Source: Kappaphycus alvarezii
Taxonomy: Eukaryota; Rhodophyta; Florideophyceae; Gigartinales; Solieriaceae
Length of the DNA stretch: 64,000 nucleotides
NCBI GenBank assembly: GCA_002205965.3
Contig: NADL03000675.1
Span: 682,001 to 746,000, forward strand
Direction of reading: 5' to 3'
Numbering within the stretch: position 1 is the first letter of the stretch; the number at the start of each line of letters is the position of its first letter. The notes beneath the pieces were generated by a model. That model saw only the letters and a list, made by a program, of their open reading frames with translations. It was not told where the DNA came from and did no database searches. Positions 23,656 through 34,423 of this stretch are shown here, piece by piece. A program made the position numbers and the translations under genes.

Positions 23656-25804
23656 ATGCAAGTCCTAGCCCACACCGGCCCCAGCTGGCATCCCGCCGCT
23701 CTGGCCACACATCCGTACCAACCTCTTCTAGCGCTTGCTGTGCGCACTACGTCCTTCTCTCTACAACCCATCCGGTTCTCTTGAAGCCGAACTCCGAGCC
23801 ACGGGCCGTGGTTGTGTCACATCGCTTACCTTTTGTTCCGCTCCTGCCTTGACTCACCTGCTTGTTGTAGGTACTTCGAATGGGTTTGTTCGGCTGTTTG
23901 ATTGGGAGTCCCGTCGCGTTTTTCGTACCGTGTGCGAATCTCCGCACGGAAAGGAGAATGCCGTTTTTGAGACTCGATTTGTGCCAAGATTTCCAAATGT
24001 TTTGGTGGTTGTGTGGCAACGGGTAAGGTAGAATGGTTTCGAATGGAGAAAGGCGGGGAAAGATTGGAGAGTTGAGTTTACCGTTTACGTCCGTACTGGG
24101 GGTGGAAGTTGTAATTGTCAAGTCAGATTTCATGCTCGTATCGGGATACAAACTTGGGAGGAATGGTTGTGAAATTGGATATGATTAACATCGGTCATAC
24201 AGAGACTATTTTAAAGGGGGAGTGCATTTATGGTATGTCGCAGTTGCTGTGCAAAGTGGAGATGAGGCACAATACTACTCGCCGCAAAGGGCTCATGGGG
24301 AGGTCGTCCACTGCTATTCGAGTCGCCTGACGCCCACAAATGGTCCCTCATTTCCTCCAAAAGCACGCAACAGAATGACAACCACGGAAAGTTCCGCTGC
24401 TCCGTCGCTTGGTGTGGAGCGAATCGCGTCGTTACATCGGACCAAGTGGAATGCTAACGACATGGCGCTTGGAAAAGTCGCTCAACTTTGTTCGAATAGA
24501 TTCTTTGCAGGTGAGGCACGTGCGCCAGGTCTTTGCTATCAAGAAAATTCACGGAATGAATACCCTTGCATTGCCTCTATATCGATGGATCGGGCCATGT
24601 CAATATGGCAGATGTGTACAGTTGAGGGTGTTGAAAAGTGGCATTTGAAGTTTCGCAACCTTCGGACCACTGGGCCTGCACGGAGCCTTGCAATCACCGC
24701 CCGCGATCCTCATCTTTCAAGAGAAAAGGCCTTGTTACGAACTGCCAAACTCGTTTCTTTCACGGAGGTACTATATCCGTACTTCAGCTAAATGATGAGA
24801 GAGAAAACTGCACACTCTTGGATATCACACCCTTCGGTAACAATGGACAGACGGACAGTATTTCCGTGATCGACTCGGTGTCTACGGCAACGTGAGTACG
24901 GAGGATGGGTTACCCTATGCTTCAAGTCTGTTCATTTTTGGAGGTATCAACGGCCAAGTGGGCATAATTCTTGTAAAGGACAACCGGACAATAGAGTATA
25001 TCCTGTCAAGAAAAAGAAGGAGGCGACAAGATGATCACAGGAGTATAAGTGGACCAACTTGGCGTCGATTGCGCATGATACAATGGTGTCTGTCGCGGAT
25101 GGGGATGCCGTAGAATGGAGCCTCTGCCACGGCGAGAACTATGCATCCAAAGGAGGACAGCGGAAAGCAATTACTCCCCGGAAAAGCTACAACCTCAGGA
25201 ATTTCGGGGATTGGATCCGCGTATCGTGATGCAATCACAATAACCATGGAGGACACCAGGGAATACGCATTTCTAATTTTCTGTAGCGACGGCTCAGTTT
25301 CCATTTGCTCTCCCGCCGGGTATTCTGTTGCCTCCAGTGTTAACCTCGTTGCAAAATGTAGGTTGCGCTGCATTTAGTGGAGGGAGCGGCCTCGTTGCTG
25401 TTGCTGATAAGAACGGGTCTATTGCAACCTTCCAGGTGCACATATCCCTACTTTTTAACAAATGCAAAGAAACTGAATGTGCAGTAAATGTACAGAGGTA
25501 TGACGCTTTCGGGAGCCAATCACTCATCTATCTTGGTCACCACGACCAGATGGGTCACTTCAGCCCTCGCCTGGTACTGGCCCATACCTGGCTGGTATTA
25601 CCTCGAACGGTGAATCAGTCGTATTTATAAGCGATGATCAAGACCGCATATCCCTCTACACTCGGCTTAGAGGACATAGCGGAAACGTTTATGATGCGAT
25701 GGGAGAGTCCAACATTTCTTCTGACGGCTGGCGAAGACGGTACTGTAAGGAGATGGGACATGTCAAGGCAGCCCCGGCCTCGCGAGAAACAGACTCCAAA
25801 GTAA
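23656..25804 (+). CDS. WD40-repeat protein, Gemin5-like
   Basis: A beta-propeller protein of about 700 residues. The likely start is ATG 23,656 (MQVLAHTGPSWHPAALATHP). WD-type strands include LLVVGTSNGFVRLFDWESRR (about 23,860-23,920), CIASISMDRAMSIWQ (24,570-24,615), LFIFGGINGQVGIILV (24,925-24,980), LVAVADKNGSIATFQV (25,390-25,440) and a final canonical repeat, LRGHSGNVYDA then LLTAGEDGTVRRWDM (25,665-25,765). The stop is TAA 25,802. The order and the wording of several repeats recall the double propeller of Gemin5, which binds snRNA in SMN assembly, but the C-terminal TPR part of Gemin5 is absent. Identity to that family is a guess; the WD40 fold is not. The frame changes repeatedly, mostly by single-base loss; one near 25,700 needs two bases lost or one gained. 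Confidence 0.65.
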
Positions 25805-26594
25805 GGATGTTACAAATTAAAGTGAATACTTAACTTGTCGATGAAACGATTCTCGATCGATGAATATCGCACTTTGAATCAGATGTTTGATTTACCGCCT
25901 AAGGATGTACGCCAATTAGTACTGCAAGGATCATTGATGAATAAAACACTAGCTTGTCAACCATTTCGGTGAAACGTTTCAAGTCATTTTGCGTTCGAAA
26001 TGCACCTTTGATAAATTGTATTGGATGTAGAGTTGAAAGTTACCTTTTCCGGATTAATACCGACGTAGCCTTCATAGCACCCGTCGGAATGGATTGCACC
26101 CTCGACCAGTGCTGTTTTTTGGGCGGCGGTCACTTATCACTTGTGCAGCGATGAGATCGCGGGTGAGCTGCGAAATTCACATGCTGCATTGCTGATCACT
26201 GACTGGACGCACCCTAGCTCTTTAAGACCAATTCTATCATGCTGATAGTGGATATTCTCTTTTGTGGTCACCTTAACCGCAACCGTAACTTGTTCCACAC
26301 TGCCCTTGACCACTCAGTAACAACAGTGCTGAAGGCGCTGGAACTTTGTTCGGAAAACCCAGAGTTATCAGCACTAACAGACTCGTTCTGTCACAACCCC
26401 TTCTTTCGTCAACGCAACAACCGCCTATCCACCACTTCCTTTGCTACACTCTGCACTAAGTTGATTATAACAAAGTCCCTGTTCTCTTCTTTCGGCGCTT
26501 CATTGGGCATTTGTCCAAGATAGCCTCTCCAAAAGTTCTTCAGCAAAGCTCCTTTATCACTCCCATCTTCGTGTTGAACTAACGAACAGGAAAA
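25805..26594 (+). other. Intergenic region upstream of the syntaxin gene
   Basis: No recognised gene. A 94-codon open frame (26,239-26,523) ends just before the syntaxin start and shows no known motif; it may be leader or chance. The promoter of the syntaxin gene should lie here. Confidence 0.35.
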
Positions 26595-27748
26595 ATGAAA
26601 GACCGTTTGGCGGAACTGACAGCCGGTACTGATATGAGCAGTGATGTACGTAGCAATGAGAGCGATTCTCCTCTCTCAAGGAGATTGTCGATTTAGCATC
26701 AAAGTCTAACCGAACATTTTCTGCTCTATTTTATGTGCAACGATCACTTGAAAATACAACAGAGTGAACTTGAAGAAGTAGATATTGAAAACGGAGGCGA
26801 GGATGAGCTGGACTTGAGCAGAGAGAGGCCCTTGCCAAGTACCACCGGGAGATGGACGCCATTCTCAAAGCGGTGGATAAGATTCATGAGAATGTGGAAA
26901 CAATCGAGTCGCGTTACCAAATATCGCTCAATGATAAGCTTCAAGATTCGGACAGAGCGATTGCCTCGAATGACATTGCTCGTTTGATGGACCAGACGGA
27001 GCGGACCTCCGAAGCGGTCCGAAAACGGCTACGACGAATTGCCGGAGAGAACAAGCGTTCCGACGAGAGCATCCAGAAAAGGTGGGAACGTTGCGAGTGA
27101 GGGTCAACACGCACCAGGGTTTAACGAGAAGATTTATGGATGCGATGCAATTATTTGAGGAATATCAGGACAAGCATCGCAGCAACGTGAAAAAGGCGAT
27201 GGAGCGTCAATTGCGTTTGATGAATCCACAGGCCTCAGAAGAGGAAATTCAAGAGGCGCTGAGAAGCGGATGTGTGGATGACGTTGTGGATGATTCTCCC
27301 ACACTTGCTCAGTTGCCTGCTGAGGAACAGACGCGACTTCGAAACGGATTGGCGATTTGAAAAGTCGCAATAATGATATTAAGAAGCTGGAGGAAAGCAT
27401 CATTCAACTTCATCAGTTGTTTGCAGATATGCAGATTCTAGTGGAAGCACAGGGTGAACTGTTGAATGACATTGAGTATAATATTGAGGACACAAAGGGC
27501 AAGACAGAGACGGGATTCAATGAACTGATTCAGGCGCGGGCGTACAAAAGTCTGCGACAAAAAAGAAGATATGCATTGGTTTTATGATTATCGCGGTACT
27601 TGCTGCAATTCTAGTGCCGATCTTAGTCAAGTATATCCCGATTTGGTTTCCCGGAACAGCGGATACAATCAGCAACTTGCCGATTGTGGGGGAGGGGGTA
27701 CGAATTCGACAGCAAGTGCGGAAGACTCGGACGCGAGTGAAGGTGTGA
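26595..27748 (+). CDS. Syntaxin (Qa-SNARE), plasma-membrane type
   Basis: A tail-anchored Qa-SNARE that drives vesicle fusion. ATG 26,595 opens MKDRLAELTAGTD and is followed by a short spliceosomal intron (26,646-26,762). The Habc domain follows (EMDAILKAVDKIHENVETIE, 26,850-26,910, through VNTHQGLTRRFMDAMQLFEE). The SNARE motif reads EESIIQLHQLFADMQILVEA then QGELLNDIEYNIEDTKGKTE, with the zero-layer Gln in VEAQGEL. The membrane anchor is ICIGFMIIAVLAAILVPILV (about 27,575-27,635). Four single-base losses, near 26,825, 27,096, 27,352 and in the A-run at 27,546-27,549, break the frame. The stop at 27,746 assumes no more; a further loss in the G-runs near 27,690 would carry the protein on into the acidic segment beyond. 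Confidence 0.9.
26646..26762 (+). other. Spliceosomal intron in the syntaxin gene
   Basis: It begins GTACGT and ends ACAACAG (117 nt), lies between codons (phase 0), and contains an in-frame stop. Removing it joins the syntaxin N terminus to the acidic linker and Habc domain in a continuous frame (before the first frame change). Confidence 0.75.
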
Positions 27749-28363
27749 CTGAGGGTGAGCCGGAAGCGGCTCCCAGTGCAGTGGAGGCGAGAGACGTATT
27801 GAAAAGGGTTGGTAGGCTGTATTTGCAGGTTGGTGCGAGCACGAGGAGTGCGAATGCAAGAGAAGTTTGAGGAGGAAGGAGTGAAAGGATCTGAGTTGCG
27901 AGCGGTAGGCACAGGCAGGAATGCCGTAGATGCGTGGGTGGTAGGGAAGGAGGTTGTTTCGAGCAAGGTGCGACGGGGAACGAGGATGAAATGTGGGAAA
28001 AAGGTAGTGTGGGTTTGAGTGAAGGAGATGATGAAAAGTTGCAGGGTGGTGGTGGTGATGCGATGGATGCAAGTATTGTGATGCAGGTGATGAATGATGT
28101 TACTGGGGTGGGGATATTTGCGGGGATGGAGTACGGGCCGGGGAGCGGGGGGAGGAAGGAGGAGAAGACGAAGAGGAGTGGGAATCTGAATCGGAATCGG
28201 CGATGGATATAATATGGGAGTTTGTCAAGGAAAGGATGGTGCGTGAAGTGGACAGAATGTGGGGAGGAAGACTCTGGGGGGAGAGGACGAGGACGATGGA
28301 GATTATTTGGATGCGCTTAATCGAGCGTGCTTACACTCAGTATTAGCGTGGCATTACAGTTGA
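27690..28363 (+). CDS. Acidic coding-like segment after the syntaxin anchor
   Basis: Purine-rich DNA that translates, in successive plus-strand frames, to acidic protein: SAEDSDASEGVTEGEPEAAP (27,710-27,770), GNEDEMWEKGSVGLSEGDDE (27,975-28,035), EEWESESESAMDIIWEFVKE (28,170-28,230) and GEDEDDGDYLDALNRACLHS (28,280-28,345), ending at TGA 28,361. The bias to Asp/Glu codons across frames suggests true coding. It is either an unusual lumenal tail of the syntaxin or a separate small gene without a clear start. No family was recognised. Confidence 0.35.
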
Positions 28364-28519
28364 GTATTAGCTGTTGGTGTAATGCAACGCATTTGTGTAG
28401 GGATTTATCTGAATACAGTACTGTAGGCAAAAGCGAAATTGTTAAGCTTAACTTGGAAAGAGACGCATAGCGTACTACACTTAGTCTCGCAAGACTCTCC
28501 GTCCCTCAGTCCGCACTTC

Positions 28520-28790
28520 TCGGCAAATTACTGTACTGTACTGTACTGGTCTGTGCTGTGCTGTACTGTGCTGTACGGATGGTTGGCTGGCATCGTAGCT
28601 CCAATCATATGTCCCATACGCATACAGCACTGTACATACACAAATCCCCTTTCCTGCATCGTCCACGTGCCGTACGTCTGTGCAGTTTTGTGCTGTACCG
28701 TGCCGATCTGTACTGTGCGCTGCACCAAATCCACTACTGTACAGTACAGTAAGTACGATACTGTACTGTATAGCGAAAGTATGCCATATC
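28520..28790. repeat. GTAC-rich (ACTGT)n blocks
   Basis: Two clusters, 28,530-28,580 and 28,728-28,775, of overlapping TACTG/CTGTG pentamers, with GTAC palindromes and a run reading ACTGTACAGTACAGTAAG. They lie between the syntaxin and Josephin genes, about 0.6-0.8 kb upstream of the latter's start. Open frames across them come from the low-complexity sequence. Confidence 0.85.
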
Positions 28791-29327
28791 TTGTGTTTGT
28801 ATTCGTCATGTTTCGCGCAATGCGTACTATGCCCAGCCAAAAAATTATAAAAAAACACAAATTCTTTACCCCTCTTTGTCCTTGCTTCCCCAAAGTACCT
28901 TCTGTTTTCGCAGAAACAGTTAAATTTTCCTCACTATACTACTGTATCGCAATAATCCCGCGTCAACCATCCCTATTTTAACGGCATTAGTTGAGCCCCG
29001 CCATTTTGTTCGTCGTTCCTCCAAAAGAAAGAATTAAATAAATAAAAACTAAGAAAACAGCGTATAAAGGTTAGGCACACAGGTCGTCTATTACCCTCTG
29101 CCCCGCGCTCGCTTCGCGAAACGACACTGAGTCTCCTCAACTCGTGCCCGTTTCGTTTCGATTGGTACGGAATCTGTGACATTTTTTTGTGTTTTCTACA
29201 TATAAATCCAGGTTACTTGAACGCAACAGATCTGCATCTTTCGCTTCGCGCCTCGGACACACCGCCGCTTTCGTTTCATCTGCAATCCCTTCCACCATCC
29301 TTTCCAGAATCTCAATTCAAATCAACC

Positions 29328-30350
29328 ATGCCGTCCCAATCTCCCTCTTCTCCTAAACCCACTACTCCAACTCACACCCCTGCAACTCATGCCTCCATCC
29401 CAAACAGCCTTGTTCCCCGGTCCCGGCTTCCCGTCCGATACTCTCACCCCACCGTCTTCCAATCATCCAATGAATCTCAATCTCAATATCTCAACTCCGA
29501 TCACCAGCCCCCTTCTTCGGAATGCCCCACTGCACAAACTCAAGATGTCCCCTTTCAGCAGCCCTCTCCACAGCAAGTCCTCGAGGCTCTCTCTCATGTC
29601 TTCCATCAAACTCATGTCAGTTATGATGGTGCAGCGGTAAGTTTATCATCTCCTCTTACCACCCTATGTCTCCTCTGTCGTTCCACCCATTATTCCCTAC
29701 ATCACCAATCTCAATCTCACCATCACCGTGACTTTCTGCTCTATCTTCCATTTGCTTTCAAAGGCCTCTCTCAATGCTGTCTTGCAGGGGCCCTATTTTG
29801 ATGATCAGAGTCTTGCCGACCTCACCGGCGGTGGTCCAAACGACGCCTTTTGCGTCAATCTGGCACTTCGTGCCTTCAATCTCTCGTTATCTCCATTCAC
29901 GATACCGCCTGGCACCACTCCCCCGCCCATCACTGTCAGTGCTGTGCTTTGCAATCAAGATGGACGTTGGTTTGCTCTACGACGTATTGGAAAACACTGG
30001 ATGAATTTGAATGATGGTATTGGAAGGCCGGCTCAAGTCTTGGAATGGCAGTTGGCTTTGAGTTTGAGGCAGCTGATTGAGGATGGCTGCTTAGCGTTTT
30101 TTGTGCAGGGCACATTGCCGGACTGTGAGGCAGATCAGTGCGTCTTGTGGCGCACCGAGTTTGTATGGGGAGTCTGTGGGGGAGTCATTTGTGAGGGCGA
30201 AGATGAAGAAGATGAAGAGATAGATGAAGATGTATAGGGGCTATGGAGGACGAGTGGTTGCAGTTGGGCATTCAGAGGAGTTTGGAGGATGTTGGAGTGG
30301 GGCGACCATTGCGGATAAGGACGGCCGGATTGAATGGCACTGGAAAGTAG
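29328..30350 (+). CDS. Ataxin-3-like Josephin-UIM protein with degenerate catalytic site
   Basis: Machado-Joseph-type deubiquitinase homologue. ATG 29,328 is in good context (ATCAACCATGCC). Exon 1 gives a Ser/Thr/Pro-rich N terminus of about 100 residues; an intron (29,637-29,763) follows. Exon 2 gives the Josephin domain: ASLNAVLQGPYFDDQSLADL, then RWFALRRIGKHWMNLND and FFVQGTLPDCEADQ, nearly the same as human ataxin-3 in the last part. The catalytic Cys region (L-C-A-x-H in ataxin-3) reads DGAAASLN, and the catalytic His of H-W-F is Arg; the Asn of N-L-N is kept. An acidic run ends at an apparent stop at 30,235, but the adjacent frame continues MEDEWLQLGIQRSLEDV, a ubiquitin-interacting motif, to TAG 30,348, which fits loss of one base. 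It probably binds ubiquitin chains without cleaving them. Confidence 0.75.
29637..29763 (+). other. Spliceosomal intron in the Josephin gene
   Basis: It starts GTAAGT, has a pyrimidine-rich body and ends TTTCAAAG (127 nt, phase 0). Splicing joins SYDGAA directly to ASLNAVLQG, which restores the spacing of the Josephin N-terminal helix. Unspliced, the frame does not enter the conserved domain. Confidence 0.75.
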
Positions 30351-31386
30351 CTCCACAAGGGGACCTTTTCAACATTTGCGACTGCATTGTTGACCTCTGG
30401 GTTGAACACGGGCAGCTTAAGCCTGGGGAAGACAGGAGCAAGGCTGGCGGATGCTGTCGATTTCAGGTCAGGCTGAGATGCAGAGGTCCGGATTTGGACC
30501 AGATTACGGATTACTCTCGAGTCAATGATCCGATGGAACGGGACTCTCCGATGTACGCGTTGAGTATGGTAAGGGAGCATACTTGCTGTTGAGATTGTAG
30601 AATGCAGTTAATTTAGAGGAGTGTCCCGTTTGGACAGGCTGTGGCTATGCATGGTTGTGATGAAATGCGTGTGCACAATTTCGTATACGTAACGACCTAT
30701 CATTCGTTGAACGGAATTGTTGATTCAACTCTTAGTGGGGCATCGATTTTAGATATGTTTTTGGCCGCATTGGTGCTAGTAATGTTAGAGGGCGTTACTC
30801 TGTAGAGCGGAAAAAAGACGAATGGTTGCCGAGATGTGAATTGTTGTGTGTATCTGTCGTGTGACGCGCATTACCTCCGTGTATGTATAATTTCCTCTTG
30901 TACTTCTGAATGTCGCAATGCATTCAAGTGTTGTCATGCAGAGGCATTACTGTGCTTCGTGTCCAAGCAAATCTAAACCGCGGTGAGGACGCAAGAAACT
31001 TCCAAATTTCCGATTGTTGGAGTTTGGTCCGATTACTGCCTTGGCGAGCCAACCAAAAGTGAAGGACGAAGAGTTTGGAGAAAATCAGTACCTCGAAAGA
31101 CGAATGGAATTTCTCGAACAACGGATGATACTCTGAGGGGTAGGCAAAAGCTGCAATGCAGAGCAGCGTAGATCAATGGCATCCTACCAACATCTCTCAA
31201 ATCACTAACCCTTGATACATTGCCTCTCCCTCTTTTAACACTCAAACCTTCTGTTGCTTACTCCTCCCACCCCTTGAGCCATTGGGCGATGCGCCCTGCC
31301 TTCCCTTCATTTTCCCTTCCTCGAGGCCCTACAGCAACTATCTTCTCACTCTCCTGTACAAAATTTTCGACGGTTTCTCACCTTGA
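30351..31386. other. Intergenic region between convergent genes
   Basis: It lies between the 3' ends of the Josephin and CDP-DAG synthase genes. No gene was recognised; a plus-strand frame overlaps the Josephin end to 30,592 without motif. Both terminators should lie here. Confidence 0.45.
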
Positions 31387-32527
31387 TCATACCATCCCTT
31401 TAATAAACGGCAACACAATGGTCCCAAACACATACACCAATGGCCCCATCAGGACGTAGCTGTCCGCTCTATCCAATACCCCCCATGTCCCGGAAATAAC
31501 CTTCCGCTATCTTTCCATCCTACATCCCTTTTGAATAAGCTCTCGAACAAATCGCCACAAAGCCCGAGTATGCCAACCACAACTCCATAAACCCCCCCCG
31601 TGACTCCCCACAACGGCCAGCCCAACAACCAACCCCCTAAAACGCCCACACCTGCCGCACATAAGAACCCCCCACAGCCCCTTCTACCGTCTTCTTAGGG
31701 CTGATTAAGCTCAGCTTGGTTCTTCCAATACCTCGTCCAACAAAGAAAGCACCAATATCAGCACTTGCCGCCGCCAGAAACGTCCAAAATACCAGCAAAC
31801 TGCCCGGCGTGATACGTGGACCGAATCCAACTACCCAGGCCACATTGTGGCAATGGCATTGGCAACCAAACCACCCACTCGTGCACCATCAGTTGGTGCA
31901 AAGGCATGCAAGCGAACCCAAAAGCTTGGCAGATATCCGGCATAAAACAAACCCATGAATGTAGTGCTTATATCAGCAATGGTAGCAATCTTGTGTTGAC
32001 GAAACAACAAATAGATGCAAATCAAAGTACCGCCAACCGGAAAGACGACATCAGCAATGAGGGGACTAACGGCACTGGATAAGATGGTAGCGGCTGTGAC
32101 GCAGAGACCCATTTTGTAGGCGGGCAAGTGGCCTTTCGCAGCGACCATGCGGTAATATTCGAATAAACCAATCAAGGAGATGGAGACCATGCCTAACGCA
32201 AAGAGCCATTTTCCGGAAAAGACACAGATGGTGACAACAAAACCCATGACAAGACCGACGAGGATTCGACGTTGGAGTTTGAAGGAGGGGATATGGAGTG
32301 CGGAGGGGGAGGAGTGGGAGATGGAATGGGATCCGGGGGACGGCTTCATTGGGAAGGGAGGAGAGAAGGGAAAAGGTACGACGTTGTGGGCGGTGATGGT
32401 ACGGTAGATGGAAACGTGTTAGATGGGTTGCGCAGTTGAAGTGTGTGAAAGAAAGGGAGGTTGGAGGAGGGAGGAAGGCGATTTGCGGTTGATAGATTTG
32501 CCGGAGACGACGTTGAGGACGACACAT
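31387..32527 (-). CDS. CDP-diacylglycerol synthase (phosphatidate cytidylyltransferase), plastid type
   Basis: An integral membrane enzyme that makes CDP-diacylglycerol from CTP and phosphatidate, the precursor of phosphatidylglycerol. The minus strand gives several hydrophobic helices, [20 protein letters not shown] (plant-plastid CDS4/5-like), [20 protein letters not shown] with SPKKTVEG, and the family signature [20 protein letters not shown] then FPGHGG and VLDRADSYV, ending at TGA 31,389. The N terminus from about ATG 32,527 is Ser/Thr/Pro-rich and poor in acids, fitting a plastid transit peptide. Frame changes all fit single-base loss; one is in the C-run (31,479-31,484) that codes HGG on the minus strand. 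Confidence 0.85.
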
Positions 32528-33280
32528 TACGAACGGTGAATGGTTGAGACGTGTATGGATAGTGTGACGATAAGGGTTAGGATAGTGACATTGGGGGATG
32601 GACCGAGCGATGAGAGTGGGGAAAGATTGCGAAAGGTGACGTTTGCGGTCTCTGCTGTAGACGTGTGGGACGTCGCGAGGATAGAGGCTTGTCTGGTACA
32701 CGGGATTGTGGAGGACCTTGGTCAGGTGTCGCCAAGGCTATTTTGCTTATTGGTGAATTTTACTTTTTTTTTGATAGCACTGTGCGGTGTTTGAGAAACC
32801 AGCTGTGGAGCCGCTTTTCTCTTTCCAAGAAGGTGGTTTTTTGAGGTGTGAACAGACTGCAGATCATTGCCAAGGAGAAAAATGGACGTCACGCTATGCG
32901 CCTAGCCAAGCATCATTTCATACCACCATGGTCACGGTCGCCTCTCCGATCAGAAAACAATTACCGGAATCCAAGCTTGATACCTACCGCGTATCGACTG
33001 ATCTGTATCTTCAACCACAACAGCAATGTCAAAACCCACCTTATCCCCGCATCAATTTGCCTCCCAACCCGCATCCCACCCCGCCTGAATCGAGTAGTCC
33101 CCGCCACCACATCCACAATATCCCAAAAGCCCTCCCGGACCCTCACCCCCCACCGCACACCACCCCCTGTATCCCCAGTCCCTATCGCAGCCTCCAATAC
33201 CCCGCCTCCACAATAACCCAGCCGCTGTTGCTTCCCGTGTCCCTGTCCCCTCGCCTACTTGCCAGCCAGCCACCACCGTA

Positions 33281-34165
33281 ATGTCCCTTGAATCCGGCGT
33301 TACGAGTCTCTCGGCCCTGACCAACCTCGTCCCCGGCGCCTTGCCCGTGGTCAGCTCCCACCCTTCATCACCCCTTGTCGTTGCTGCTACGCTGCTGTGG
33401 ATTCAATCCCGCCTGCATAAGATACGCCCGATTGGAACAGACTAGAAGCCTTTGGCGCTTGGTCACCAAGGTGCTCCTGCCGACAGGCCTGTCGCACTCT
33501 AGTCATTTCCTCGCGCACTCCCGGCTTGTTAATGACCTTGTCATGAAGCACAAAGCTACGGATTCAGACTTTGTTATCGTCTCTCTGTTGATTCGAAAGT
33601 TGCCGTGCCCATACGGACCCCCGTGGTCATCACGCCTCGACCCGCAAGTCTAGCTTTGGCGTTTTGCACCGGCACAACACCATTAGTAATCCCTTCACTA
33701 CACATGTCTTCTCTCTCCCTCAAGCCCGCCAGTCCCGCATGTCAACTGGAAGTTCCCTTCCGATTGGCTGGCACCGCTGATCGCCTCGCGGACATCCCGA
33801 TCCAACCCAGCCTCCCAGTCTATCGTTCGCTGCCCAACAAGCCCACCACCTATGACAATAAAGTTCGCACTACGTTTGCTTCTGTCACGATCCCGGACGC
33901 CGCCGCACAGATTTCTGGCGCTGTTGACCTCGCTGATGCCTCAAAACTTAAAACATATCAGCGGAGAGTGCGCGACGCTTTCCCCCTTCCCGTGGGCGCC
34001 GACCCGCCCCTCCACGTCCAGTGGTATCTCGTCCAGCTCGCATTTGACAACCTTGGCGCGCTCTCTGCGCGTTCCCGACGTTTCCCTGACGACCACTCTA
34101 AACGGATCTCGTTCCGCTGTGTCTGCCGTTACTCCGTCGTTAGTCCCAACCGTCGTGACGGATAG
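33281..34165 (+). CDS. Unrecognised protein-coding region
   Basis: A C-rich, coding-like stretch. ATG 33,281 opens MSLESGVTSLSALTNLVPGA, and a frame of 186 codons (33,605-34,165) carries QISGAVDLADASKLKTYQRR and HVQWYLVQLAFDNLGALSAR. Third positions favour C, and the segments lie in several plus-strand frames, as in neighbouring host genes. No motif or family was recognised. The upstream frame 32,787-33,281 (Pro/Ser-rich) may be leader or the N terminus. It could be a lineage-specific gene. It lies divergent to the CDP-DAG synthase gene. Confidence 0.4.
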
Positions 34166-34423
34166 GTTTTGCTCTGGCGTCTAGTCTCGCCGCTGCCCAA
34201 CTGGCTCACATGCCGTTTCAATACAAAGGTGTTTCATTAACTTGAGCAAATCGTGACCCTAGTATGAGTACGTTACACGACCATACCCTACTCAATGAAA
34301 TAAATGACAGTTTTTGACAAACACCGCGCCACTCTCAAGCCTCATTCCTCCTTTCCAACTTATCATCCGTCTCCCCTTTTCCGCGTCCCCTCACCCACTC
34401 ACTCACCCATGGTGCCACGATTT

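Noticed and set aside
23656-25804. Firm assignment of the WD40 gene to Gemin5
   Set aside because: Similarity of a few repeats is suggestive, but WD40 proteins converge and the diagnostic C-terminal part is missing, so only a Gemin5-like label is given.
28439-28981. 180-codon plus-strand frame across the GTAC-rich blocks
   Set aside because: Cys/Thr/Tyr/Val-rich product of pentamer repeats; both strands are open for the same reason.
32066-32701. 211-codon minus-strand open frame
   Set aside because: Out of frame with the CDP-DAG synthase; it has none of the family's motifs. Part of its DNA codes the transit-peptide-like N terminus in the neighbouring frame.
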